The notes below the pieces were generated by a model. It saw only the letters and a program-made list of their open reading frames with translations, was not told the DNA's origin and searched no databases. From Heterobilharzia americana (Eukaryota; Platyhelminthes; Trematoda; Strigeidida; Schistosomatidae), in contig OX104134.1 in the NCBI GenBank assembly GCA_944470555.2, positions 72,348,678 to 72,412,677 of the forward strand: DNA of 64,000 bases, given 5' to 3'. The position numbers and the translations under genes were made by a program. This document shows positions 38,111-50,239 of this stretch, one piece after another. Positions within the stretch are counted from its first letter, which is position 1. The number at the start of each line of letters is the position of its first letter.

Positions 38111-38662
38111 GTCGTTTTGCTCGTTTAGGGGTAACACCACACTTTGTGATCTTGACTGGTTATTTCCTAACGGAAACCCAGCTGGGCTGCTGGAAAACTA
38201 CTTAGCTATTGGAAATGTTGACGTGGATGATGCAACTCATAAATTATTTGCAAACTGATGACCCTACTCGGAATCATCACCTGCGTACTGTAGGTCTGCG
38301 AAGGAGTCTCCTATGATAACGTCAGATGAGAATAGGAAATCGGTGTGTACAAAAAGTGCACAATTTTAACGGAATATTTCTTTACTATGAGCATAAATAT
38401 GGGTAGAACAATGAGATGTGATTTCATTTCGGCTTATTAAACGTATCGCATGGTAACAATATAATTTATTGCACAACTTTTCGTCACAATTATTGTCAAG
38501 TGAATTCAGTTGCTATAGACAATCAAATTACTTCAAACCTGGCTTCTCTTTGAAGAAAATAAAATCTGAAATGAGTTTCACAGCGAATCAGACACAAGTG
38601 TTCGTTAAGTACTTTGACAATAAACTTGCAAAGAGTTTATTCCGCAAACCACACTCTTAAGT

Positions 38663-38674
38663 AAGATTTATAAT
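38663..38674 (+). repeat. 12-bp target-site duplication, left
   Basis: AAGATTTATAAT, repeated exactly at 40480-40491 on the other side of the RTE-B copy. Confidence 0.85.
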
Positions 38675-40479
38675 TTTTATTATTTTTTATTTATTAATTT
38701 ATTAGTCCCTTGGGTTCCTAATGGAACATAGGGATTCAGTAGCACGTCTCCATTTCACTCTGTTCTCTGAAATCTTTTCAACCTGGCTCCACGACAGCCC
38801 ACAAGCTCTCATTTCCTCCTCACACGATCTCCTCCATGTCACCCTCACCACGGACGCCCAACTCGTCGCTTCCCATGGGGATTCCACTCGAGCAACTGGC
38901 CTGACGCTTGATGTCCCCAGTCAGCCTTCTCAGTGTATGTACAATCCAATCCAATCCATCTCCACTTCCTCCTGCATATTTGTTGGGCGATCGCTTCTTG
39001 GTTAGTTCATTCCCAGAGCTCCTTGTTGCTTATTCCTATTATTCTGGCCATCTGATCTTCAGTAACGAGCCAGCGTAGGCAGTTGTTGATGAATGTCTGT
39101 AGTTTATTGGAAATCCCTTTCGTAACGCGCCAACTCTCTCAACCATCATACAGAAGCACTGACCTGACGTTGGTGTTGAAAATCCGGATTTTGTTCCGCA
39201 TGCTACACACACTGGTTTCAGGCTAATGAACGCCTATCCTGCTTTTCCGATTCTGACTGGCTTCGACATCCTCGTCTGTGCCTGTGCCACCGCCTGTAGT
39301 TGAAACAGTGCTGCCTAGATAGGTGAAGGAGGTTACTTCCTTCAAGTTTCTCCCGTTCATGGTGACTGGAGTTTGTTGTTGTTGTTGATGGTGGTGGTGC
39401 GGTATCTTCATCACATCTGTCTTCTCTATATTCACCTGAAGTCCCGTCTTAGCTGCCTCTTCTATCAACTTGTTAGTTTTCTCCTGTAGGTCTTCAAGTT
39501 TGTGTGACATCAGACACAAGTCATCGGCGAAATCCAAGTCTTCTAGGTTCTTTTCCGTCGTCCAGTGTATCCCCCTCTTCTCACAGCTCCCCACTGTTTG
39601 CTGCATGATCCAGTCCAGTCGACCACAATCAAGAATATCATGGGGGATAGAATTCTGCATTCTCGTTCATCACCTCACCTAGCGCTTCTCGACCCATGGT
39701 TAGTTCTCTTCCTGTGTTGTCCCCTCCCAGTTTGGCATTCATGTCACCTCACACATTACAATTTTGATGTCGCCAACTGGTGTGTGGTCTTGTCCAGTGT
39801 TGATTGAAGTTGTCTGTAGAATTCCTCCTTCTTCTCTTACTCTGCATTATTTGTAGGTGCATAGGGTAACATTGTATGATTGTGACCTTCCTTCCTTTCA
39901 AGTTGAACCTTGCTGTCATGATCCTGCATGAGGAGATTGGTTCCCACTGCATGACAGAGAGCCTTCGATGCTGTTGGGAACATCATGATAGCCACTCCAT
40001 AACTCAGTGTGCTGTGCTCGTGGTTGTCATCTGGTGACAATATCGGAGTAGATTATTGATTCTCCAGTTGACAGTTTGGAGAGTCCACTCCCATTCCATC
40101 TGCTTTCGCAAATTTCAATCACTTCAATGCGATACTTTCTCATCTCTTTTGCAATATGGGCTGCGTTGCTGGGTTCAAACATGGTGCGGACATTCCATGT
40201 CCCCACGTTTACTTTTGCTTTCATCGGGAGAAGACATATCGGCCAATTGGCTTGTTGAAGACTTTCACCAACCGGCGTCATTTCGCCTCTCGGATTCCAG
40301 CGAGGAATAATTTTGTTATTATTTTTTATATATCGTTTGTGCTTTGAAGTTTGTTTAGCGGTTAGATTTGTTTTACGGGGTAGGGTTTCTAGCCCTATGC
40401 CCAACGTTCCCTCTTTACCCGGGCTTAGGACCGGCTAGTAACTAGTGAACTAGTTAACCAGGCGAGGTTAAGTCCATTA
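38675..40479 (-). mobile_element. RTE family B copy with both ends and an internal deletion
   Basis: On the minus strand, after a 5' leader (40479-40404), an ORF of 125 codons begins at 40404 and contains KVNVGTWNVRTMFEPSN, the APE endonuclease N-terminal motif. Later blocks TARFNLKGRKVTIIQCY and PTNNAE follow in shifted frames. Near 39660 the sequence jumps from just after the endonuclease GDLN region to the RT block LSPMIFLIV. It then runs through FADDLCLMSHKLEDLQ, HHHHQQQQQ, MNGRNLKEVTSFTYLGST and a C-terminus as in the 15.3-kb copy, ending in an A/T-rich tail. The endonuclease C-terminus, linker and RT fingers are missing. Flanking 12-bp repeats mark it as one insertion event, so the deletion either came before insertion or happened afterwards within the copy. 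Confidence 0.85.
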
Positions 40480-40491
40480 AAGATTTATAAT
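40480..40491 (+). repeat. 12-bp target-site duplication, right
   Basis: Exact copy of 38663-38674; its end fixes the 5' terminus of the element, which on the sense strand begins near taatggacttaacctcgc. Confidence 0.85.
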
Positions 40492-43400
40492 AGGAAGTAT
40501 TAATTATTATTCTTATGCTGAGCAAAAAATCTTCTCTACTGTCTCAAGATGTGGAAGTTGCAAAACATTTCACTTCCATAACTTTGAGATCACGATACAG
40601 TACGGATTTCAAAATTATTAGATGTATTCCACAGAAGAATACATGAATTGGACTTTATTTATAATTCATAAGCCTTTAGACAACTAACTCGAAAAAGGGC
40701 CGCTTAGAACGATGTTCAAACGTGTGTAGGACATAATCTTTGAAGCGAAGAATGACGCCATTAGGTGTACTCTGTAAGAAAATACTCATTCACCATAATT
40801 TGCTAGTAAATGCAGAAAATAAGTGAACGAACTGCAGTATAACCAAAAAGGCTTGTACATAAATTGGTACCAGTGGGTAACCGATGTAGCTGTCTAGTCC
40901 TTAGTAGTCATCTAAGTCTATCGATCACAAAGAAGCCTATATTTCCACACCTTTTCATCATGGTGGGTGAAATCGCTATTCTGGAAAATTACGAAACACC
41001 TGTATGTCTGGCCTTCATGCACAAAACAAAATATTAGGCGACAGAATGAAAATTTGGATATATGTACGCTATCCTTGAACTGGATTTACAATCTTACATA
41101 TGCGTATCACAACACACCAATTTTAAGAAGTGTTTTCGATAGCATTTCCAAGCACATTTTCTATAGTTTGAAAATTAGTCGAAACATGCTCTAAGCGATA
41201 GTGAATATGAAGTAAACTTTTCAAAATCATTTTTATTCGGAAAGCGAAAAACGAGTTCCATCGAAGTCTTTTTTTAAATGAGACGAAAAAAGTCTGAACT
41301 GTGTATTTAGAAAGGTAGTATTCAGTTTTTTTATTTTGATAGCCTCAATGTCCAGAATTCCTTTTGAATCTTCTTCTCGTAAATTCATCACTTCATCTTG
41401 GAAATCTAATCGTCTAAGCCATTTCTGAGTGGTATTATGTATCATACCTAATAAGCCTATCCCTAGCAACTTTTTCCTTATGTTTACACTATTAATAACG
41501 GTATTTCAGCTACTTTTATAAAGCTGTTATTTTCAACCATTACTCAGCTTCCACTTTTGAGGAAAATTTATTCATTCACTGTATAAATGGTCAACTTCGT
41601 GAAGTTTCTTAATGACTTCTCTTATTCCAACTAGTTTAGACTACCTTAAATCTGTTACCCTTCGCTTCAATCAGTAAGGACTTGCAAACTGAAAAGCATA
41701 AGCATTTTTAAGGTTGTAGGTAGTTGAAGAGATAATTCAGAATATCTTGATTCATATTATGCTGCTTTAATGGTTTTTCCGACTGTATTCAAATACCTAT
41801 ATAATTAGTTAAATTTAAATATTCAATTCACTGCTACATCCATGAGTTAACTTCTTGTGTTAATCGGTTTGAAACAAGCTGGTCCCATCAGTAATTCAAT
41901 ACACAACTGGTACAGGCTATTTCATTGACTACTGGCATCAATATATTGATAACAGATGCAGTAAAACACATTGAACTTCATTATTCCCTATTATATTTCG
42001 GCTGGTTCTTCATTCATGTCGTTTATCAAAGACAGACAACTCTTGCATAAAACAACTGTTCTTCGAAACAGTGAGCAGACAACACCTTAAAAACGCATTT
42101 TCTATTCCTTTTCAACGTAAATTCTCATTCCTGGGTTTCTTAAATTCTCAAATGATATTACATTCCTGTAATATCCTTTAAACTTATCTATTAGCACCGA
42201 AGATTGAAAGATTCAAAGGTATAGTTACAAACATGTCAAGAGAATTATGTTTCAGACGACAAATTAAAACCAGCTTTGTAGTTAATTCAGTCTTCCGCAT
42301 AATGTAAGAATCGTAAATAGGAGGGAAGTATGTACACCAAAACTACTTAACAAAATGCAAAGCCAGTTGAGAATCTCAGTGTTTTCCAGTTAATCATCTG
42401 ACAATATTTCAAAGTCCGAATCGAAAGAAACATTTGACCTGTGTATTACAGTCAAAAAAGCAGAAGTTAGTACAGCCACTAAATCTATCCATCAGGTTTG
42501 CATTGTAATCTCAAAGGCAAGTAATGAATCACCGCTACCCAGCATATTTTACTGATGGGTGATAAGATTCGATTGGTAAAGGGCTCTAGACTGAAGATAA
42601 TACCTTCATTCTGTTGTCTAGTCACAGTCAGTTAGTAATTACTAATTGGAGGTTACTTCGAGTGATAAATAGAAACAACTAGAATTACTACAGTATAATA
42701 TTTAGGAATATATTTCTATCTTTTTGTTTTATACTGTAATATGCTGTGTAGAAATACAGTAATATTTTGTCGAAGCCAACAAGCACACACAAGCACAATC
42801 ATACGAGCTCACATGTAGAGAAAAATTTGTGTGCACTGAGAATATACGATACACATACTTTACATTTATGGTAATGATTATTATTATTATTATTATTATA
42901 AAAAGTGCATTTCAATGATATACACAGCGTTAAAGTTTGATTATTATATGATCCTCTTAAAAGATACCTGCATTTGAACTGGTGTAATTTCAACGGTAAA
43001 ATGACCAAGAAAAGAGAACAAAATAGGAAAGAAAATTTAATCGACACTAATTTTTCTCGCAATTACACCACAACAATAACGACAACGCCCATTACCACCA
43101 CAGCTAACTGGCAACACATACAAACATGCCAACAAGTAATCATATACATACACATAGACACACAGGTGCATACAAATGTACACATGAAGGCATAAATATC
43201 ATCACTAGCAGACGTATATATAATAAGTAGGCAAATAAAAATACAGCGAAAATCGATTTCACTGAAATCACAGTTGGTTGAAGATAGACTGGTGTGGAAT
43301 ATAGAGAGATACAAGCAATAGAAAAGACGAATGAAATTTACTCTGTTATTCTACACTATAGTTAGTTGATAAATAAACTGCTGAAGGAAAATTATCCATA

Positions 43401-43930
43401 AATAAAATGTAAAATCGAAGCAAAGTAAGAAAATTCAAAATAACAAAAACTTGCGTAAAGTTTATTTAGAAGGTAAAAAAGAGGAAAAGTAAAGATAATG
43501 AGTGCGAGAATAAAAGGGAAACTGCAAAGGATAATCAAAAAGAAACACAGTGGAGAACTGCAGAAACAAAGAGAAGTTACAATCAGTAGAGCGATATATA
43601 ACACTGTATACAAATGTTTGCTAGTTATACCGTACAACAAATAAGTTATGGCATAGCCTCAAAATGAAATACACACAAAGTGTAAAGATGTGAACAAATA
43701 AGATGCGTGCATGTAAACAGAGTAATGGAATTAGAAAGTGAGTATTGGATAAAAGGAAGAATTACTACTGACCACATAACAAATTTGTTCTATCTTAGGT
43801 TACAATAACAATAATAAGATAATAGATATTCAATAAATATGTAGAAAGAGGATGCTAACAACAATATGAGTTATTATTATAAAACAGGTGATTTCGTGTA
43901 CGCATATTAAAGAAAAGAGTTAAAAAGTAA
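40492..43930. other. No gene recognised; (TAT)n microsatellite near 42876-42900
   Basis: Short frames only, none recognised. Low-complexity ACA/CAC-rich sequence at 43060-43170 makes overlapping ORFs in both strands that I treat as artefacts. This is the downstream flank of the DNAJB6-like gene. Confidence 0.4.
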
Positions 43931-43932
43931 AT

Positions 43933-43938
43933 TTTATT
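43933..43938 (-). terminator. Poly(A) signal of the DnaJ gene
   Basis: AATAAA on the minus strand, about 29 bp after the stop codon. This implies a very short 3' UTR if used; other AT-rich candidates lie further on. Confidence 0.6.
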
Positions 43939-43966
43939 CTATAAGTTATGTTATCATTAATATGTG

Positions 43967-44818
43967 CTAGCCGTTGGCAATAGCAACCGGTTGACCATTG
44001 ACAGTTTTCAGTTTCAGTATACCATTTTCTTCTACTTCCACTGTTTCTACACCATCTTGTACGATTTTCCGTGTGGTAACACACTTCCCATTTTCAATTT
44101 TAGTAGACGTGGATCGAAATGTCTCTTTTCTAACTGGTGTATGACCAGGCCGACCACCAGCCCCATAACTGAAACTGTAGGATGTCTTTGTAGATAAGCT
44201 ACGCACTGGTACAGGTTGAGGGAAGCTAGTTTTACGTACACGCTCAACATGATGGGTTTTGGTCTGGCTGTTATTGTTGGATTCACAACTTGTTTTATGA
44301 TGTAAATGGCGACTAGGCTTTTCATTAAAACAACTATCATGATCAAACATATCGTGCAGACGACTATGTGATCGAAATAATCCAGCTGTATCCATAAATG
44401 CATTCATCATATGAACATGTTTACTGAAAAATTCACGGAAAACATCTTCTGGATCTCGAAAAGTAAAACCGAAATCATTAAATGGAAAGAAAAAGTCACT
44501 TGTTTCAAAAAGATCTTCGTGGAAGAAATTCCCTGCTGCTGTATGTCGGCGCCTTCCACCAGTTGATTTTGATGATTTGACATTCGTACGATTTAAACCA
44601 TCTTTACCATGACGATCGTATACAGAACGTTTTTGCGGATCCGACAGAACCTCGTAGGCTGCACTGATTTCTTTGAATTTCTTCTCTGCTTCCTCTAAAT
44701 TTGTTGGGTTCTTATCTGGATGCCATTTAAGCGCTAAACGACGGTATGCCCGACGCACTTCTTCATCTGTGGCTGTTTGTGTTAATCCTAACACTTTATA
44801 ATAACAAACTGAACTCAT
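43967..44818 (-). CDS. DNAJB6: DnaJ/HSP40 co-chaperone, DNAJB6 type
   Basis: This is a 283-residue class B J-protein. J-proteins stimulate the ATPase of HSP70 and deliver misfolded clients; DNAJB6/DNAJB2-type members suppress aggregation in cytosol and nucleus. The J domain is residues 3-70, with YYKVLGL at the start, HPD at 33-35, and [14 protein letters not shown] in helix III. A Phe-rich region follows ([12 protein letters not shown], 109-120). A polar His/Ser/Asn-rich middle (about 150-210) sits where mammalian DNAJB6 has its Ser/Thr region. The C-terminal [30 protein letters not shown] (234-266) is the DNAJB6/B2 signature. There is no zinc finger. The coding region is a single exon, and the ATG precedes the J domain by two residues. 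Function in this organism is inferred from family. Confidence 0.92.
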   Translation of the reverse strand: MSSVCYYKVLGLTQTATDEEVRRAYRRLALKWHPDKNPTNLEEAEKKFKEISAAYEVLSDPQKRSVYDRHGKDGLNRTNVKSSKSTGGRRRHTAAGNFFHEDLFETSDFFFPFNDFGFTFRDPEDVFREFFSKHVHMMNAFMDTAGLFRSHSRLHDMFDHDSCFNEKPSRHLHHKTSCESNNNSQTKTHHVERVRKTSFPQPVPVRSLSTKTSYSFSYGAGGRPGHTPVRKETFRSTSTKIENGKCVTTRKIVQDGVETVEVEENGILKLKTVNGQPVAIANG

Positions 44819-44967
44819 AATGGGTAGTAAAAATAAGAATAATGATAGTCAAAATGGTAATTACTAGTCCACTGTTTCAAATCCAAGCATGTAAACGACG
44901 GAGAGAAAAACCTTTCGCTCTCAAGATAAATCTATACGTGATGGTCGAGATCGATAATTCTATCTTC

Positions 44968-45708
44968 CTGAAAGAAAGAATATGATTCATAAAGTACAAA
45001 CAATTGTATTAATTATCTGTAGAGCAGGTACTAAAAGATAAATTAATCAATAGGAATAAACATTTGTCCCACTTGTCTACAAACCACTGTAAATGTTAAA
45101 CAGTAATTTAAAAAATTGAAAAATTACTTCCGATTACTGAAGGCTCAGCACTACTGTATATTTCTTTTAATCTATTCTTAAACCACTTCAAAACAAGAGC
45201 CAGTAACTCCTCAGTGGATTACACCAAGAACATCTACACCTACAAGTAGTAGGCAATAATGTCTTAGAGTGAAACAGTTCAACTGAAATCAACAGCATTC
45301 ATAAATTAGTTTATTTATGTATACATGCTACTGACGGCGTAAAGCGTCAGACGGATCCATGAACAATGAACTATCGAAGGAAGCTAAGGTAACCATCACT
45401 TAGAATAATTTTAGCAACTAGTTAACGGGTTATACTATCCTTGCTGCTTTGAATGTTTTCGCAAACGATACTAATTAGAAGCGTCATACAGATTTTTGTG
45501 CGAAGCGTGTTTATTATGTGACAGCTATTGTGATACAAAGCAGTTACTCAGAGCAAACTATGAGCAGTATAATTGGAATTCATCGTATCCAACTAGCAAA
45601 TGAATTTATAAAACTCATCAATTGTTACAACAATGTTGTGAACTGATCAAAGTAGGAAAATGTGAACCATTGGATTTCGATCTGGTGACTTAGTGGAAAC
45701 GTACTTAC
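44968..45708 (-). other. Candidate 5'-UTR intron (or trans-splice acceptor) of the DnaJ gene
   Basis: On the minus strand a pyrimidine-rich ATTCTTTCTTTCAG precedes 44967, about 150 nt before the ATG, which is a good 3' splice site. A good donor CACG|GTAAGT ends an upstream exon at 45709. Joining them gives a 741-bp GT-AG intron in the 5' UTR. Schistosomes also add a spliced leader to many mRNAs, so the acceptor could be used in trans and the donor could be chance. Mapped cDNA ends would decide. Confidence 0.4.
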
Positions 45709-45709
45709 C

Positions 45710-47400
45710 GTGAGAACTGACGGGCTCATGGATGCGTACTGCTAAGGAATAACATACTAGGACCGAACAGCTGTACGGCACACCCAGTTTCTTGATGGTT
45801 CTCCAACTGATATCAGTCCATGATGAATACTACCTTGAAGACTTACAAGCTGAATATTTATATACGCATTCTCATGTAATAAAAGTGTCTTTTCGAATAA
45901 ACTATGATCAGTTGAAACGAATAAAAATTTACCGTTAGGTGGCATTACACATACTATCAATATTCTAAAGAAACTTAAGAAAATTCAAGTGAATTTTTAC
46001 CAAATAATTCAATTCATCAGACTACTTACAGAAATGATAAACAAATGGTGATATATTGCATGTCTTATTTATTCAATTTCCTGGCAAAGGCACAGATAGA
46101 CCGAAATCGATTTCAACAAAAATGTAACTAAACACATTACATACATTTATTGTAAAAATCAAAGTTCGCTTACAACTGGTATGCCTAAAGGTCTACAAAG
46201 TAACGACATACGAGTCAGAAAAATGTATGCAATATCTATCACGCATACACAAACACTGTGATTTTACTACTTATCACTTGACTTTGACTGTTGTTGTCTT
46301 GCCAGAATAGTAATAATATGAATGCAGCGTAAAAGTAACATCAAAAGAATACCAATATATTTCAATATGATTACGATCTTAAACAATATTATACAAGCAT
46401 TAATTGAAACCAGAACAAAGATGGAAAAAGCATTGTTGGCGGAAGACAGACTTTGCATAAATATAGATATCAAGGTAAATGAAAATTTACAGTCATATAT
46501 AGAAAGTCTACTTAAATACTTGACAGGATTTTTTAAACTTCGGGAACAAAATTCGAACTGATAAAGTTGAATAAGTGGAGCATTGGGTAAATGGACTATA
46601 AATGAAACATATTTATAAAATCCCAATGAGGTCGAAAAATGAATTGTTGACGTTTCGAGACTTCGTTGAAATCGCTTCATCACAGAATAAAACCTTTACA
46701 AGTTATCGACTGCTTAAACATCAGAAATTTACTTTTTCGCCTCATTTGGATTCCATAAATACATTTCATTTGTTACTTGACAGAAGATTCATTTATTTGA
46801 CTATTAGTTGTACTAGGCTGATTAGGGAGTAATAAAAACGTAAACATTTCCGAAGTCGTGCTTTACTTTTACTACATGAGACATTTACTATGTGAGGTCT
46901 AAAAACACTAATATATTGAGTTAAAAGTAGAAGAATTAAAGTTATAGCCCCCTTATCGATAGAGAACTTACAAGTCACGAAGTCAGTTTAATTGATTACC
47001 TTAACGGATCAGCTTACAATGATTGAACTTGCTGCACAGCGTACATGTGCTGTACCACTATAATCTACAATATCATCACAATATGCTGAAGTCCGTATGT
47101 ATAATATAATACATACGAGTCCCATTCTACTTATTAAAGCTTGATAACAAGCCAATAGTATTCACCTTTACAAAACGAGTATAGCCTTTAGACTGCGATT
47201 GTTATTAATGATTAACAAATAGAATCTAACCTCTAGTGATTAACTCATATCTCAAGTTATGACCAATAGTGTACTACGTCGCCAATTTCTCTTAGAAACT
47301 CTAGAAGCAGAACAGCTTAAATTTCATTAGTATGTCAGTTACACTGCTGTTAAGTATGAGCGTAATGACAACTACATAAATAATTAAGAGAAACGCAGAA
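45710..47400. other. No gene recognised
   Basis: A 138-codon hydrophobic frame at 46267-46683 (minus) overlaps two 76-79-codon frames on the other strand. None is recognised. The composition (many Ile/Leu/Ser/Phe) is what AT-rich DNA gives by chance. Confidence 0.35.
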
Positions 47401-48976
47401 ACTAGCGCAAAAGTGCACCGGTTCAAGTTGCCACACTCCACAGTAGTATGCAAAGAACAAGTCGATAGAAAAACACTGATATCGAAGTAGAAAAATGTGC
47501 ACCGAAGGAGAAAGAATTTAAAAATGAAAGTTATTCAAAACATTCAAGCTCAGACCAACAGTTAGAAACTTCATGAACTGGTGCCAAGTCCTAGTCTGGT
47601 CAACCTGAGCCCTCTTCCAACCTAATCCAATTTCTGCTAGCATAGTATGTCGAGACCGGTGGAGGTTCAGAATGCACGATATGTCTCTCAGCTAACTTAG
47701 TCGAAAGACTTGCTGTTCTTGCCTAGTACCCTCCCGCTGATCTCTACATTGCCAAAATGGTTACTCCATCAAACGCAAGCAATGCTACGAAGACACCAGC
47801 GGTCAAAAACCTATAGTCTCTCCCTATTATCTACTTCTAACAGCCAGGTTTTATGACAATATAAAGGAAAAGAATGGAATACATGGCAGAACACTCGTCC
47901 TTTAACAAATGTTCAGATATTTCATCAGTCGGTACCGGAGATGATAGAAGTTAGGCAATGACAAATGGACATTCTGCATCCAAGCTGAGATTTCGTCGGG
48001 AACCAGCCTGATGCAACTCTCTCGGTAAATGAAGCAGTTGGCGTATTCACTATCTACCATCAATCTGGGAGTAGTTGCACATCAATCCTGGGAGCATCAT
48101 ATAGCATTTGATACGTGAAAACTCATGCCAAATATACCCAAATTACTGCTCAATGAGTTCATATGACCGTACACTTTATTAGCGTCTGCACCTAGCAGGA
48201 CAAAATAGTTTGGATGCTCTAAATCAACCAGATGGCCTCCAGGGAGCAGGTTAATCCCAGGGAAGTTAGACGTACCTAAGGTTATGTCCATTAGGACGTC
48301 TAAGACGAAGTTAAGCGGGAACGGTGACAGCAAACATCCGTGCAGGACGCCGCTAGTCGTCGTCAGTTCACATGAAGACTCTCCATAAGCCCTAACATGG
48401 CTGCGTCAGCTCCAGTAGAGAGCTTTGACAAGCATCATATACTTGTTCGATACTCCTTCTACAGTCAGACACCGCCACAACACCTCATGGTCGACAAAGT
48501 CAAATAACGCCTTCAGGTCAACAAATATACCGAGTGTTGGCCACCAGTTAGCATACCTTGTTCCAGGACCTGTCGGAAGGTGAAAATATGATCGACGCAC
48601 CCTCGTCCAGGTTTGAAGCTTGGCTAGTTCTCTCCGGTTTACTGTTCTCAAGCATGGGATAAATACGAACCGCAGGGTCTTGGACACGATGTTGGTCAAG
48701 CTGATTCCCCTATATTTGTCATAAGAAGACTTATCTCTCTTCTTATAGTCTGGAGCGATCATTGAAGTAGATCAGGCCGACTGAACTACTTCTGATTCCC
48801 ATACACTGCCTAGTACCTCGGTTACTTTATTCAGTAATTTCCCACCTCCATCCTTGAGAACTTATGGTGGAAGACCTTCAGGTTCTTCTGCTTTGCACTG
48901 TTGCAGGTTTCAAACAAACTTCTCAACTTTGAGGAGCGTTGGAGGACTAATATCTATGTCCCAATTAGGTTTGGGC

Positions 48977-48989
48977 TGGTTGGAGGCTG
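48977..48989 (+). repeat. 13-bp target-site duplication, left
   Basis: TGGTTGGAGGCTG, repeated exactly at 50227-50239. It lies inside family A sequence; the right-edge element has tggctggaggcc at the matching place. Confidence 0.9.
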
Positions 48990-50226
48990 CAACGCTTCGC
49001 ATCATCATAGAACAGAGCATAGAATGGCGATCAGCTCTCTGCCTCAACTTCATCGACTTTGAGAAGGCCTTTGACAGCGTTGACCGAGAAGTAACTTGTA
49101 AACTGCTTCAATACTACGAAATACCGCAAACCTTTATCCGCCTCATTCAACAACTATATGAAGATGCCACATGCCAGCCAAGTAATTCACAATGGGAAGC
49201 TCAGCTCAGTGATGCTTTTGAAGTGAAGACAGGGGACAGGAGTGAAACAAGGTTGCCTACTATCCTCCATGATATTCCTGATTGTGGTCGACTGGACTGG
49301 ATCATGCAGCAAACAGTGGGGAGCTGTGAGAAGAGGGGGATACGCTGGCTGGCCTGCGGAAAAGAACCTAGAAGATCTGGATTTCACCGATGACTTGTGT
49401 CTGATGTCACACAAACTTGAATATCTACAGGCAAAAACTAACAAGTTGATAGAAGAGGCAGGGCAGCGAAGACGGGACTTCAGGTGAATATAGAGAAGAC
49501 AGAAGTGATGAAGATACCGCACCAACAACTCCAACAACAACAAACTCCAGTCACCATGAACGGGAGAAACTTAAAGGAAATAACCTCCTTCACCTATCTA
49601 GGCAGCACTGTTTCAACCACAGGCGGCACAGGCACAGACGAGGATGTCGAAGCCAGTCAGAATCGGAAAAGCAAGACAGACGTTCATTAGCCTGAAACCA
49701 GTGTGGAGATCTTCTGCACTCAGCATGTGGAACAAGATCCAGATTTTCAACACCAACGTCAAGTCAGTGCTCCTACATGGTTCAGAGACTTGGCGCGTTA
49801 CGAAAGGCATTTCCAACAAACTACAGACATTCATCAACAACTGCCTACGCTGGCTCGTTACTGAAGATCAGATGGCCAGACTAACAGGAATAAGCAACAA
49901 GGAGCTCTGGGAACGAACCAACCAAGAACCTATCATGCAACAAATATGCAGGAAGAAGTGGAGATGGATTGGATTGTACATACACTGAGAAGGCCGACTG
50001 AGGACATCACGCGTCAGGCCAGTCACTCGAGTGGAATCCCCATGGGAAGCGACGAGTTGGACGTCCAAGGGTGACATGGAGGAGATCGTGCGAGGAGGAA
50101 ATGAGAGCTTCTGGCTGTCGTGGGACCATGTTCAAAAGATCTCAGAGAACAGAGGTCACTGGAGGCGTGCTACTGAAGCCCTATGTTCCACTAGGAACCC
50201 AAGGGACTGATAATAATAAATAATAA
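48990..50226 (+). mobile_element. RTE family B, 5'-truncated copy nested in family A
   Basis: The sense strand starts abruptly in the RT at TLRIIIEQSIEWRSALCLNF, then FEKAFDSVDREV (motif A intact, near 49050-49090), QLYEDATCQ, a frameshift at the RQGC region, and DDLCLMSHKLEYLQAKTNKL in motif C. MNGRNLKEITSFTYLGST, SVLLHGSETWRVTKG, LRWLVTEDQMARLTGI and KKWRWIGLYIH follow, and the copy ends at GGGACTGATAATAATAAATAATAA. At least three frameshifts are present (around 49225, 49395 and 49690). The 13-bp duplications and TAA-rich tail show target-primed insertion. Confidence 0.9.
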
Positions 50227-50239
50227 TGGTTGGAGGCTG
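50227..50239 (+). repeat. 13-bp target-site duplication, right
   Basis: Exact copy of 48977-48989, directly after the TAA-rich tail of the RTE-B copy. Confidence 0.9.

Noticed and set aside
42876..42900. Short TAT/ATT runs and other repeats as a CRISPR or satellite array
   Set aside because: Simple microsatellites; no spaced repeats and the DNA is eukaryotic.
42974..43314. Overlapping ORFs on both strands in ACA/CAC-rich sequence
   Set aside because: Low-complexity DNA keeps several frames open; a chance explanation is sufficient.
44047..44403. 118-codon minus-strand ORF overlapping the DnaJ gene
   Set aside because: Same strand, different frame, wholly inside the DnaJ coding region; no motif.
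46267..46683. 138-codon hydrophobic ORF, a possible membrane protein
   Set aside because: It overlaps frames on the other strand, has AT-driven Ile/Leu/Phe/Ser composition, no recognisable motif and no splice context.
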